Assembly: GCF_022347685.1 (NCBI RefSeq)
Contig: NZ_JAKRGF010000004.1
Span: 308,380-372,379, forward strand
DNA: 64,000 nucleotides
From: Thalassobius sp. Cn5-15
Lineage (GTDB): Bacteria; Pseudomonadota; Alphaproteobacteria; Rhodobacterales; Rhodobacteraceae
Direction: 5' to 3'
A program made the translations under genes and the position numbers. The notes beneath the pieces were generated by a model. It made no database searches and was not told the origin of the DNA. It saw only the letters and a list, made by a program, of their open reading frames with translations. Shown here in pieces: positions 1 through 10,023 of the stretch (position 1 is the first letter of the stretch; every line of letters starts with the position of its first letter).

Positions 1-1554
<1,554 letters not shown>

Positions 1555-1602
1555 TTAGCGCTGAATGTTGATTTAAAAAAATTGCATTTTCCGATTGAGG
1601 TG

Positions 1603-1617
1603 ATAGGAAATTCTTAT
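1603..1617 (+). promoter_or_regulatory. candidate OxyR half-site pair at the oxyR start
   Basis: ATAG, seven bases, then TTAT forms a near-dyad that resembles the ATAG-N7-CTAT unit of OxyR sites. It overlaps the oxyR start codon at 1616, a position suited to negative autoregulation. Only one such pair is seen, whereas a full OxyR tetramer site has more repeats, so the call is tentative. Confidence 0.3.
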
Positions 1618-2527
1618 GAGTAATATCACCCTCCGCCAACTCCGTTATTTTGAGGCCGTGGCCCGTCTGTCCCACTTCGGTCAGGCGGCAGAGGCCTGCG
1701 CCGTGTCGCAGCCCGCTTTGTCTGTGCAGATCAAAGAGTTGGAGGAAACGATTGGCGCCAAGTTGTTTGAGCGCGGTGCCCGTCAGGTGCGCCTGACCGG
1801 CATGGGGGAGGAGTTTGCAGGCAGGGTGCAACAGATCTTGCGATCGGTGGATGAATTGGGGGATCTGGCGCGCGCGGGGCGGGACCGTCTGGTGGGGCGT
1901 CTGCGAATCGGGGTGATCCCGACCATCGCGCCCTACTTGTTGCCCGGCGTGGTCGAAGGGTTGGCGCGGGAACATCCAGACATTGATCTGCGTCTGCGCG
2001 AAACGATTACGCCGCGCCTGATTGAGGAGTTGAAAGAAGGCGCGTTGGACATCGCCATTGTAGCGCTGCCAATCTCAGAACCTGCGTTTACTGAGGTGCC
2101 GCTGTTTGACGAGGAGTTCGTGCTGGTCCGGCCGACCCGTGACGCTGATCAACCTGTGCCTGGGCCGGATCGTTTGCGTCAGATGCGGTTGTTGCTGCTG
2201 GAGGAGGGGCATTGTTTCCGCGATCAGGCACTGTCTTTCTGCGCCATCAACCGCGCTGCACCGCGGGAATTGCTGGATGGCAGTTCCTTGTCGACGCTGG
2301 TGCAGATGGTGGGGGCGGGGATTGGTGTGACCTTAATCCCCGAAATGGCGGTTGGGGTGGAAACACGATCCGCGCAGGTTGCGGTGGCGCATTTCCCCGA
2401 CCCTGCGCCCAGACGCCAGATCGGGATGATCTGGCGACGGTCGAACCCGATGACCAAACAGCTGGAACAGGTCGCCAGCGCGGTGCAACAGGCGGCGGCG
2501 GGTCTTGGGTTGATGGATCAGGCGTAG
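1616..2527 (+). CDS. oxyR: LysR-type peroxide sensor OxyR
   Basis: Transcription activator of peroxide defence genes. The 303-residue protein has the LysR winged helix-turn-helix at about residues 5-64 and a substrate-domain fold after residue 90. The redox cysteines are present as Cys200 in LEEGHC and Cys209 in LSFC, with the same nine-residue spacing as Cys199/Cys208 of the E. coli protein, and a threonine (IPTIAP) sits where the peroxide-binding Thr lies. It is divergent from katG with about 150 bp between the starts. Its 3' end overlaps the end of the convergent arginase gene by 10 bp. The two cysteines distinguish it from ordinary LysR regulators. Confidence 0.93.
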   Translation: MSNITLRQLRYFEAVARLSHFGQAAEACAVSQPALSVQIKELEETIGAKLFERGARQVRLTGMGEEFAGRVQQILRSVDELGDLARAGRDRLVGRLRIGVIPTIAPYLLPGVVEGLAREHPDIDLRLRETITPRLIEELKEGALDIAIVALPISEPAFTEVPLFDEEFVLVRPTRDADQPVPGPDRLRQMRLLLLEEGHCFRDQALSFCAINRAAPRELLDGSSLSTLVQMVGAGIGVTLIPEMAVGVETRSAQVAVAHFPDPAPRRQIGMIWRRSNPMTKQLEQVASAVQQAAAGLGLMDQA

Positions 2528-3462
2528 CTGCGGGTCATCCGGTCCAGCACACTGCGCCCGAACAGGCTGGCGGTGAGATCGGTCATCAGTTTCGCGGTGC
2601 GACCGCGTTCATCCAGAAACGGGTTCAGCTCCACCAGATCCAGCGAAGTGACAAGGTCACTGTCGTGCAACATCTCCATGATCAGGTGCGCTTCGCGGAA
2701 GGTTGCGCCACCGGGGACGGTTGTCCCCACCGCTGGCGCAATGGACGGGTCAAGGAAGTCCACATCCAGACTGACATGTAGCAAACCGCCTGCCGCACGC
2801 ACCTTGTTCAGAAAAGCCGTCAGGGGCCGCACGATGCCATGTTCATCAATCGCGCGCATGTCATGTACCGTCAGACCCAGATCCGCGATTCGCTGCCGCT
2901 CTGCCGGGTCGACGGACCTGATTCCCATCATACAGATATTGTTCGGATCAACGGCTGCTTTGAGTGCCGGAAACTGTTCGAACCCCGGCTGACCGGTGAA
3001 ATAGGCCACTGGTGTGCCGTGCAGGTTGCCGGACGTTGTGCTGTTCAGCGTGTGTAGGTCAGGGTGCGCGTCCAACCATAGAATAAACAGCGGTCGGTCC
3101 ACCTCTGCCGCGTGTCTGGCGATGCCGCTGACGGTGCCCGCTGCCATAGAATGATCGCCGCCGATAAAAATCGGGCGATCACAGTTTTTTGCGGCTTCAT
3201 GTGCGGCTTTGGAGAGAGCCTCTGTCCAGGCGATCATTTGGGCAAGATTCTTTAGCGCCGGATTGGCATGTGTGACTGGCGGCAATGCAGGCAGGGCCAG
3301 GTCTTCCTGATCGGTGACCTCCCATCCCAGTTCGCGCAGGGCGTCCGGCAGACCGGCGGTGCGAAAGGCGGCCGGGCCCATCAGGCAGCCCGGCTGTGCT
3401 GCGCCGGATTGAACAGGGGCACCGATAATGTGGCAGCGGCGAGGGGATTGGGCAGCGGTCAT
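2518..3462 (-). CDS. rocF: arginase
   Basis: Hydrolyses L-arginine to ornithine and urea. The 314-residue protein has the Mn-cluster motifs of the ureohydrolase family: GGDHSMAAG, DAHPDLHT and DVDFLDPS. The start at 3462 (MTAAQSP) gives a normal family length and has AGGA upstream; an in-frame ATG at 3519 would add 19 unconserved residues. It is divergent from an Lrp/AsnC-type regulator, which is likely to control it in response to an amino acid. Agmatinase is the closest alternative, but the early GxPxxxG-type start and overall length favour arginase. Confidence 0.88.
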   Translation of the reverse strand: MTAAQSPRRCHIIGAPVQSGAAQPGCLMGPAAFRTAGLPDALRELGWEVTDQEDLALPALPPVTHANPALKNLAQMIAWTEALSKAAHEAAKNCDRPIFIGGDHSMAAGTVSGIARHAAEVDRPLFILWLDAHPDLHTLNSTTSGNLHGTPVAYFTGQPGFEQFPALKAAVDPNNICMMGIRSVDPAERQRIADLGLTVHDMRAIDEHGIVRPLTAFLNKVRAAGGLLHVSLDVDFLDPSIAPAVGTTVPGGATFREAHLIMEMLHDSDLVTSLDLVELNPFLDERGRTAKLMTDLTASLFGRSVLDRMTRSYA

Positions 3463-3559
3463 GGCAGGGTCCTGAGTTATGTGGTCTCTTAGGGTGCGCA
3501 TAATGGTGAAGCAGATCACCTATAAAATTGCGCAAACTGCGCAGTGTGATTTTCTAAAT

Positions 3560-3574
3560 GACACATTATGTGTC
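3560..3574. promoter_or_regulatory. perfect 15-bp palindrome, likely Lrp-type operator
   Basis: GACACAT-T-ATGTGTC is a perfect 7+1+7 inverted repeat between arginase and its divergent regulator. It is flanked by AAAT on one side and ATTT on the other, the latter after a one-base offset. Lrp/AsnC proteins commonly bind palindromes of about 15 bp, so this is the best operator candidate for the regulator at 3613. Confidence 0.5.
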
Positions 3575-3612
3575 GATTTGATAAATGTAGGTCGCGCAAC
3601 AGAGGAATCTCC

Positions 3613-4041
3613 ATGACTGTACTTTCACAGACCGACCGCAAACTGATCGCCGCCCTGCGTGATAACGCCCGCGCCTCTGTTACGGAACTGGCCCATATCA
3701 CTGGCGTGTCGCGTACGACGGTTAAAACCCGTCTGGATGCGTTGGTGGCAGAGGGACGGATCACCCGTTTCACCATTGAAACCGACAGTGATCATCATGA
3801 ACAGGTCCGTGCCATCACAATGGTTGAATTGCAGGGGTCTATGTCCCGTACGGTAGTGCGCACCCTGCGGGCGATTCCTGAGGTGACGATGATTTATTCC
3901 ACCAATGGCGCGTGGGATCTGGTGGTTGAAATCCGCGCCGAAACCCTGCCGCAGTTTGATCGGGTGTTGCGTGAAATCCGCGAAGTGAAGGGCGTGACCA
4001 ATTCGGAATCCAGCTTGCTCTTGTCTAACGTCACCGTATAG
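3613..4041 (+). CDS. Lrp/AsnC family regulator, arginase-linked
   Basis: A 142-residue amino-acid-responsive DNA-binding protein. Residues 1-55 form the helix-turn-helix (LTDRKLIAAL-like start, then VTELAHITGVSRTTVKTRL), and the rest is the RAM ligand-binding domain. The ATG at 3613 is preceded by GAGGAATC and gives the standard family start; upstream in-frame codons look non-coding. The gene is divergent from arginase. By analogy with BkdR/PutR-type pairs, it probably activates arginine catabolism in response to arginine or ornithine; the ligand is not shown by the sequence. Confidence 0.88.
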   Translation: MTVLSQTDRKLIAALRDNARASVTELAHITGVSRTTVKTRLDALVAEGRITRFTIETDSDHHEQVRAITMVELQGSMSRTVVRTLRAIPEVTMIYSTNGAWDLVVEIRAETLPQFDRVLREIREVKGVTNSESSLLLSNVTV

Positions 4042-4231
4042 CTCGGGCCGTTTTCAGCGCCATAATCTGAGGCCTGTTTGGGTCATGATCCGGCCGTATT
4101 GACAGGGCAACCTGTGCAGAAGGGCAACGCCTTTGCCTTCTTACGTATAGGTGTCGCAAATTCTCTGGTCGGCAGTGTATGGTTGCGCTAGGCAAGCGCC
4201 GTGCTGTGGGGGCGCTATGAAAGGTAGTCGG

Positions 4232-5233
4232 ATGATCCGCGTAATTGGTATTGCTGCCCTCGGGCTGTCGTTTGTTGCAACGCAACCCTTCGCCAAAGGG
4301 GCAGATACGGCTGAGCAGCTCGATGCTGGTATGGCGGTGAAAACCTCTGATACCAAGGCTGATGCGGACGCCTCTGACAATAAGAAACGCAAGCGTATCG
4401 GCTACGGCCGTATGATCCAGAACGATTTTATCGGTGACGGCAATGATCGTTGGCGCACTGGTTCTGTCGCCTCCAGCCGCGTTTGGGGCTACGAGTGGGA
4501 CAATGCCTTGCCCGAAACATTTGGTGAGACGCTGGAATTTCGCATCAACGCTGAAATTATAGCGCCTGACAATCTGGTAACGCCCGCGGCGGGGGATCGT
4601 CCTTACGCGGGTAGCCTTTCCTTCGGTCTGCATACCCACTTTCAAAAGCGCAAGATCGAATACTCCGTGGGTGTTGATATGGTCCTGACGGGTGAGGAAA
4701 CCCGACTATCCGATTTCCAAGCCGCCCTGCATGATCTGTTGAGCGTGGATGAAGCATCGGATGCTGTACTGGATTCCCAGATCGACGGTGGCGTGCATCC
4801 GACGGCTGTTGTTGAACTGGGCCATAACCTCGCATTGGTTGACGGTGTCGCGCTGCGCCCCTTCGTTGAGGCGCGCGCGGGCGTTGAAACCATGGTGCGT
4901 GCTGGTGCCGATCTGAGAATCGGTTCTGTCGGTGCTGGCGAATTGCTGGTGCGTGATCCCGTCAGCGGTCAGCGCTACCGTGCGGTGCGCAATTCGGAGC
5001 CGGGCTACAGTGTCGTGCTGGGTGGCGATATCGCCCACGTCCGCGACTCAGAATACCTGCCCGAGTCCTCGGGCGTGGTGTTGACCGAAACCCGCCGCCG
5101 TCTGCGGGCCGGTTTGCACTGGCAGGGTGAAAAGAGCAGTGTTTTTTATGGCGTTGCTTGGCTGGGTGAGGAATTCGAAGGCCAGGAAGAGGGGCAGGTT
5201 GTGGGTTCCCTCCGGTTGAACCTCGACTTTTAA
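4232..5233 (+). CDS. LpxR-like lipid A deacylase family outer-membrane protein
   Basis: A 333-residue secreted protein with a hydrophobic signal segment at about residues 2-22. An Asn64-Asp65 pair (MIQNDFIGDGNDRW) and the DRPYAG motif followed by LHTHF match the LpxR family, outer-membrane barrels that remove the 3'-acyloxyacyl chain of lipid A. The last residues, SLRLNLDF, end in Phe as barrels do. Activity is inferred from family only. ATG 4232 has AAAGG upstream; ATG 4217 would add five residues and is an alternative. It stands alone, with about 175 bp before the next gene. Confidence 0.72.
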   Translation: MIRVIGIAALGLSFVATQPFAKGADTAEQLDAGMAVKTSDTKADADASDNKKRKRIGYGRMIQNDFIGDGNDRWRTGSVASSRVWGYEWDNALPETFGETLEFRINAEIIAPDNLVTPAAGDRPYAGSLSFGLHTHFQKRKIEYSVGVDMVLTGEETRLSDFQAALHDLLSVDEASDAVLDSQIDGGVHPTAVVELGHNLALVDGVALRPFVEARAGVETMVRAGADLRIGSVGAGELLVRDPVSGQRYRAVRNSEPGYSVVLGGDIAHVRDSEYLPESSGVVLTETRRRLRAGLHWQGEKSSVFYGVAWLGEEFEGQEEGQVVGSLRLNLDF

Positions 5234-5409
5234 GATTGCACTTTTGGTAGGCGCCTGTGCTGCATGGGGTTGCTTTGTGTGGCGCGCTGACGCGGATACA
5301 TCCGAAATGATGTGTCGAGATTTTGACAGGGCTATGCAGTTTGGCGACTTTCTGCTATGTCTTCCCTACAAAACAAAAAAACTAAACACGAAGTAGGCAG
5401 GACACGAGC

Positions 5410-6474
5410 ATGGGGACGGGCTTTCACGGCACGTTCGTCATTTCCTGGTCACAGACGCAAGTAGACGGCATTCCAGCCGCACCCTTGTATGCATTGGACG
5501 TCGGGGCCTCTTGGTCCTGGGGGGGCAATGCGGTGCGGGTCGATGGCCCGTCAGAACTGTTGCGCCTTGGGCAGGCGGATGGCGAAGCGAATCTTAGACG
5601 TAGTGCGGCGCGCATGGTGCGCCGCCTTGTCGGTGCGGCGCGGGCGAACCGGACAGACTTCGATAATGTGGCGGTTGACGATCCGCTGACAGACAGCAGC
5701 ATCGTGGTGACAGATGGCACCGCGACGTACACGCTGACGGTGATCGAGGTGGGGCAGGGCGCACAGCCGCTGTTGATGTTCCTTGGCAACTTGCCGCCCA
5801 AAGGGCGCGAATTGTGGGTGGTGCATCACACACTGGATGCGATGCAGGACAACCACATCACTGACAGCAGCGGCGGGGTGATCTGTTTCACTCCGGGTAC
5901 CCGGATTGAAACGCCGCAAGGCGCCCGCATGGTGCAGGAGCTTCGCGAAGGCGACATGGTGCAGACCAAGGACAACGGGTCGCAGGAAATTCTGTGGATC
6001 GGATCCCGCCGGATGACCGGTGCGCGTCTGTTTGCGATGCCGAAACTGCGCCCGATCCGTATCAATGCCGGTGCTTTGGGCGTTCACCGTCCCGATCAGG
6101 AATTGCTGGTGTCGCCCAGCCACCGGATGCTGGTGCGCGGCCCTGTAGCGCGGGCCCTGTTCAACACGCCAGAGGTGTTGGTGTCGGCCGCTGATCTGGT
6201 TGATAATAAGATGATCCGCATCGACACGCAGGCGCGGCAGGTAACGTATATTCATCTGCTGTTGTCAGATCACCAGATCCTCTGGGCTAATGGCGTGGAA
6301 ACCGAAAGCTTCCATCCCTCCAGTGCCGCACTGTCGACTTTGGATGATACCGACCGGATGCGTCTTTTGGCGCAATACCCTGAAATTGAAGCCGATCCTC
6401 AGAGCTATGGTGGCTATGCCCGCCGTAATCTGTCGAAATCCGAGGCCGCGATTTTGATGCACGAAGCGGCCTGA
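5410..6474 (+). CDS. Hint-domain protein (Hedgehog/intein fold)
   Basis: A 354-residue protein. Residues 1-155 are not recognised. From Cys159 (GVICFTPGTRIETPQG) a Hint_2-type domain begins, with the following REGDMVQTKDNG turn, the SPSHRMLV His block and the late LLSDHQILWANG block. Such domains carry out self-cleavage or acyl rearrangement in inteins and hedgehogs. In roseobacters they are common, and their role is largely unknown. No signal peptide is seen, and no downstream extein follows beyond a tail of about 60 residues. A GCACG-rich start region with no strong ribosome site precedes ATG 5410. Confidence 0.82.
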   Translation: MGTGFHGTFVISWSQTQVDGIPAAPLYALDVGASWSWGGNAVRVDGPSELLRLGQADGEANLRRSAARMVRRLVGAARANRTDFDNVAVDDPLTDSSIVVTDGTATYTLTVIEVGQGAQPLLMFLGNLPPKGRELWVVHHTLDAMQDNHITDSSGGVICFTPGTRIETPQGARMVQELREGDMVQTKDNGSQEILWIGSRRMTGARLFAMPKLRPIRINAGALGVHRPDQELLVSPSHRMLVRGPVARALFNTPEVLVSAADLVDNKMIRIDTQARQVTYIHLLLSDHQILWANGVETESFHPSSAALSTLDDTDRMRLLAQYPEIEADPQSYGGYARRNLSKSEAAILMHEAA

Positions 6475-6486
6475 TCGGGCCGCTTC
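6463..6486 (+). terminator. strong hairpin over the Hint-gene stop codon
   Basis: GAAGCGGCC and GGCCGCTTC pair perfectly around a six-base loop that contains the TGA stop. No T-run follows, so it may be a 3'-end protecting or weak terminating hairpin. Confidence 0.35.
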
Positions 6487-6548
6487 GAGAAAACCAAGCA
6501 CGGCTGGCGAAAAACGTCCCTTTTAAAGGTGTTTTCCGTCTCTCTGCG

Positions 6549-6576
6549 TTGACTCTGCCAAACATCACAGTATAAG
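6549..6576 (+). promoter_or_regulatory. rpsD promoter
   Basis: TTGACT, 16 bases, then TATAAG: a good housekeeping-sigma promoter. It places the transcript start about 110 bases ahead of the rpsD start codon, leaving room for the structured leader. Confidence 0.65.
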
Positions 6577-6600
6577 CGCCACTTCATTGGTGTTGGTGGC

Positions 6601-6670
6601 CCCCGCAAGGGGATTCCTGTCATGTCGCAAGACAAGAGGACAACGCCCTTCATAGCTGCTCTCGGGCAGC
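6601..6670 (+). promoter_or_regulatory. structured leader of rpsD
   Basis: Three hairpins lie between the promoter and the ribosome site. They are CCCC-GCAA-GGGG at 6601-6612, TGTC-GCAA-GACA at 6623-6634, and GCTGC-loop-GCAGC at 6655-6670. Two share the stable GNRA tetraloop GCAA. S4 autoregulates its mRNA in many bacteria, so this is a candidate feedback site; no match to a known leader family was tested. Confidence 0.45.
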
Positions 6671-6691
6671 GCCCTTAGAAGGAGATCAGCC

Positions 6692-7312
6692 GTGACTAAA
6701 CGTACGTCTGCCAAGTATAAAATTGACCGCCGCATGGGCGAAAACATCTGGGGCCGCCCCAAGTCGCCGGTAAACCGCCGTGAATACGGCCCCGGTCAGC
6801 ACGGCCAGCGCCGTAAGGGTAAACTGTCCGATTTCGGTATCCAGCTGCGCGCCAAGCAGAAGCTGAAAGGTTACTACGGCGACCTGACCGAGAAACAGTT
6901 CCGTCGCATCTACGGCGAAGCCGAGCGTGTAAAAGGCGATACTGGTGAAAACCTGATCGGTCTGCTGGAGCGTCGTCTGGACGCTGTTGTATACCGCGCC
7001 AAATTCGTACCCACCGTGTTTGCTGCACGTCAGTTCGTAAACCACGGTCACGTTCTGGTGAACGGCAAGCGCGTGAACATCCCGTCCTACCGCGTTAAAG
7101 AAGGCGACGTGATCGAAGTACGTGAGCGTTCCAAGCAAATGGTTGCCCTGCTGGAAGCTGTTGCCCTGCCCGAGCGTGATGTTCCTGACTACATCGAAGC
7201 AGACCACTCGAAAATGACCGCAACCTTCGTACGCGCCCCCGGCCTGTCTGACGTGCCGTACCCGGTTGTAATGGAACCCAACCTGGTGGTTGAATTCTAC
7301 GCGAAGAACTAA
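6692..7312 (+). CDS. rpsD: 30S ribosomal protein S4
   Basis: Primary 16S rRNA-binding protein that starts assembly of the small-subunit body. The 206-residue protein has the N-terminal S4 region ([25 protein letters not shown]) and the S4 RNA-binding domain near residues 95-160 ([25 protein letters not shown]). The start is GTG at 6692 with AAGGAGAT upstream. It is monocistronic here, away from the alpha operon, which is usual for alphaproteobacteria. A promoter and leader precede it, and a strong terminator follows. Confidence 0.98.
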   Translation: MTKRTSAKYKIDRRMGENIWGRPKSPVNRREYGPGQHGQRRKGKLSDFGIQLRAKQKLKGYYGDLTEKQFRRIYGEAERVKGDTGENLIGLLERRLDAVVYRAKFVPTVFAARQFVNHGHVLVNGKRVNIPSYRVKEGDVIEVRERSKQMVALLEAVALPERDVPDYIEADHSKMTATFVRAPGLSDVPYPVVMEPNLVVEFYAKN

Positions 7313-7341
7313 TCTTCGCCGATCCATTTTGGAAGTTCTGG

Positions 7342-7371
7342 AAAACCCGCCCATCGTGGCGGGTTTTTCTT
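7342..7371 (+). terminator. rho-independent terminator of rpsD
   Basis: AAAACCCGCC pairs with GGCGGGTTTT across a short loop, followed by a T-rich tract. Confidence 0.9.
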
Positions 7372-7483
7372 TTGCGCTTACCTTTAGATTGAAATTCGAT
7401 AAAGGGTTGTTTGGTGAGCCTATTGAATTACCCTGGATTGCTTTCTATGTGTATTGTATACAATGGCATTCATAGAGGTATTT

Positions 7484-8257
7484 GTGGTCGCATTATTCCT
7501 GACACCTGAAATGGCGCCCTTTGCTGTTTCTCTTGGCCTTTTGTTGGGGCTGTTTGCGCTGGAATTGGCGTTTCTGGTGCTGGGTGGGTCCTTATTGACG
7601 TCTGACGCCACAGATGGCGATGCAACTCTGCCCGATGCGCCAGACGTAGGTTTGTCCGGCATGGATCTACCTGGCCTTGATCTGTCTGATCTGCCAGAGG
7701 TGGAAGCGGCAGTGCTTAATCTCACGACGGTTGATCTGGGCGACTATGATCTCAGCGACGTGGCGCCGTCGCAGGGCGGGCAAGCTGCGGCTGCTGCGCC
7801 GGTTGGTCTATTGGCATGGCTGGGCATCGGGCAGGCACCTTTCATCATCTGGCTGGCCACGTTTCTAGCCGCCTATGGGGTGTTTGGAACTGGCGCGCAA
7901 TTGGGTGCGCTGGGTTTGTTTGAGGTAATGATGCCAGCGTGGATTGCTGGGCTGGGTGCTACACCTTTGGCGCTGGCCTTTGCACAACGCTTTGCCATTA
8001 GCTTTGCTCGGTTGCTGCCGCAATCAGAAACTTCAGCGCTGTCGCAGCGCAGCTTGGGGCGGCGGCGTGGGGTCGTGGCGCAGGGCACCGCGCGTAGCGG
8101 TAAGCCCGCACAGGTTCGCGTGTTGGATGGATATGGTAATTTCCACTATCTGCGCGCCGAACCTTTGGAGCAAGACGCAGAGATCGCACAGGGAACCGAG
8201 GTGTTGGTGTTGCGCAATTTACGTGACGGCGGCTACCGCATTTTGCCGCTCAGCTAA
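7484..8257 (+). CDS. yqiJ: YqiJ-like (NfeD-related) membrane protein
   Basis: Partner of flotillin-like proteins. The roughly 257-residue protein has membrane segments near the N-terminus (FAVSLGLLLGLFALELAFLVL) and at about residues 115-170. It ends in a small beta-rich domain (GVVAQGTARSGKPAQVRVLD, then VLVLRN) of the NfeD/OB type. I chose GTG 7484 because it has AGAGG at the right distance and reproduces the short lead of the E. coli protein; ATG 7463 (no ribosome site) is the alternative. It lies 61 bp ahead of the flotillin gene and is probably co-transcribed. An acidic linker of about 60 residues follows the first helix. Confidence 0.78.
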   Translation: MVALFLTPEMAPFAVSLGLLLGLFALELAFLVLGGSLLTSDATDGDATLPDAPDVGLSGMDLPGLDLSDLPEVEAAVLNLTTVDLGDYDLSDVAPSQGGQAAAAAPVGLLAWLGIGQAPFIIWLATFLAAYGVFGTGAQLGALGLFEVMMPAWIAGLGATPLALAFAQRFAISFARLLPQSETSALSQRSLGRRRGVVAQGTARSGKPAQVRVLDGYGNFHYLRAEPLEQDAEIAQGTEVLVLRNLRDGGYRILPLS

Positions 8258-8318
8258 TCAGCGGGGCAAACCTGCTCGGGCATAAATTATAAACCAGTTT
8301 TAATGAGGGAGTAAGGAT

Positions 8319-9953
8319 ATGGAATTCCTAATCTTTGTTGTGGGTATAGCGCTAGTTGCGCTGATTTTTATCGGCATGGCTTTGAGCCGCCTTTATAAAC
8401 GCGCTACGCGTGAAATCAGTCTGGTCAAAACCGGTGCTGGTGGCAAAAAGGTCATTATGGATGGGGGAATTTTTGTAATTCCGTTGGTGCATGAGGTGCG
8501 CCCAGTCAACATGAAAACCCTTCGCCTTGAGGTGCAGCGTAGCGAAGATGGGGCTTTGATCACCAAGGATCGGATGCGTGTTGATGTGGGGGTCGAGTTT
8601 TATGTATCGGTCAACGCCACTGACGAAGGTATCAGCCGCGCGGCGCAGACGCTGGGTGATCGCACCTTTGATGTTGAGCAACTGCGCGAAATGATTGAGG
8701 GCAAGCTGGTTGACGGTCTGCGATCGGTTGCGGCGCGGATGAGCATGGATGAATTGCACGAAAACCGCGCTGAGTTTGTGCAAGAAGTGCAAAATGCCGT
8801 CTCCGAAGATCTATTGAAAAACGGGCTGGAGCTGGAGGCCGTGTCACTGACCGCGCTTGACCAGACCCCCTTTGAAGCGCTGGACGAAAACAATGCCTTC
8901 AATGCCGTTGGTATGCGAAAACTGGCGGAGGTGATCGCCAATTCCAAGAAAGAGCGTGCCGAGATTGATGCAGAGGCAAACGTCGCCGTGCGTCGCGCGG
9001 CAATGGAGGCAGAGCGTCAACGCCTGTTGATTGAAAAAGACGAAAAAGCCGCGCAGATCAAGCAAGAGCAGGAGGTTGCCACGCTCCAAGCCGCGCAGGA
9101 GGCCGAAGTTGCCGCCCGCCGTGAGGATGCACAGCGTGAAACCGAAGGTGCACGGATCAAACGTGAAGAGGTGATCCGTGCGGCAGAGATCGCAAAAGAG
9201 AAAGAACTGGAGGTCGCCGAACAAGACCGTCGCATCATCATCGCGCGCAAGTCTGAAGAAGAAAGTCAGGCCCGAGCGTCGGCTGATCTGGCCCGCGCGG
9301 AGGCAACCCGTGCGGCCGAACAGGTAGAAACCACCCGCACTGTGGCGCAGGCGGAGCGTGAAAAACAGATCGCTCTGATTGAGGCGCGGCAGGAGGCAGA
9401 GCGTGAAGCAACCCGTGTGCGCTTGTCCGCTGAGGCCGAAAAAGAGGCTGCGCAGGACCGCGCAGAAGCCCGCCGTGAAGAAGCCAAGGCAGAAGCCGAT
9501 GCGCTGGCTATCAAAGCTGAGGCGAAGAAAGCCGACATGCTGGCTGAGGCAGAGGGTCGCCGCGCGATAGTGGATGCGGAGAACGCGATCTCGGCGAACA
9601 TTGTGGCAATGAAGGTGGATATGGCCCGCCTTGAGGCGTTGCCGGGTATTGTTGCAGAAATGGTCAAGCCAGCCGAAAAGATTGATTCAATCAAGATCCA
9701 TCAGGTGGGTGGTGTCTTTGCTGGCGGCCTTGGTGGTGTGGCTCAGGGAGCTGAAGGTGACAAGCCGGTCGTCAATCAGGCGCTGGATTCCATCATGGGT
9801 ATGGCGGTGCAGATGCCAGCACTTAAGGCGCTGGGCGAAGAACTCGGTGTTTCGATGGAAAACGGCGTAGTCGGTCTGGTTGAGGGGGCGGTGGCGCCGG
9901 CGAAGCCGCAACCGGCTGCAGGCCCGGAGTTGCAGGAGGCCGCCGCAGAGTAA
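8319..9953 (+). CDS. yqiK: flotillin-like membrane scaffold protein YqiK
   Basis: A 544-residue SPFH protein that organises membrane microdomains. One N-terminal membrane helix (about residues 2-22) is followed by the SPFH/PHB domain to about residue 190. A long Ala/Glu/Arg coiled coil spans residues 210-440, and a hydrophobic flotillin C-region follows (IDSIKIHQVGG). ATG 8319 has AAGGAT upstream. The NfeD-family protein encoded just before it is its usual operon partner. The C-terminal tail is Ala/Pro-rich and variable. Confidence 0.9.
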   Translation: MEFLIFVVGIALVALIFIGMALSRLYKRATREISLVKTGAGGKKVIMDGGIFVIPLVHEVRPVNMKTLRLEVQRSEDGALITKDRMRVDVGVEFYVSVNATDEGISRAAQTLGDRTFDVEQLREMIEGKLVDGLRSVAARMSMDELHENRAEFVQEVQNAVSEDLLKNGLELEAVSLTALDQTPFEALDENNAFNAVGMRKLAEVIANSKKERAEIDAEANVAVRRAAMEAERQRLLIEKDEKAAQIKQEQEVATLQAAQEAEVAARREDAQRETEGARIKREEVIRAAEIAKEKELEVAEQDRRIIIARKSEEESQARASADLARAEATRAAEQVETTRTVAQAEREKQIALIEARQEAEREATRVRLSAEAEKEAAQDRAEARREEAKAEADALAIKAEAKKADMLAEAEGRRAIVDAENAISANIVAMKVDMARLEALPGIVAEMVKPAEKIDSIKIHQVGGVFAGGLGGVAQGAEGDKPVVNQALDSIMGMAVQMPALKALGEELGVSMENGVVGLVEGAVAPAKPQPAAGPELQEAAAE

Positions 9954-9984
9954 GTGGCGACGGTTCCTTGAGGAGTAATTAGGG

Positions 9985-10014
9985 AAAGACCCGTCCGCAG
10001 TGGCGGGTCTTTTT
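9985..10014 (+). terminator. terminator after yqiK
   Basis: AAAGACCCG-T-CC pairs with GG-C-GGGTCTTT, then TTTT. Confidence 0.85.
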
Positions 10015-10023
10015 ATGTCGATA

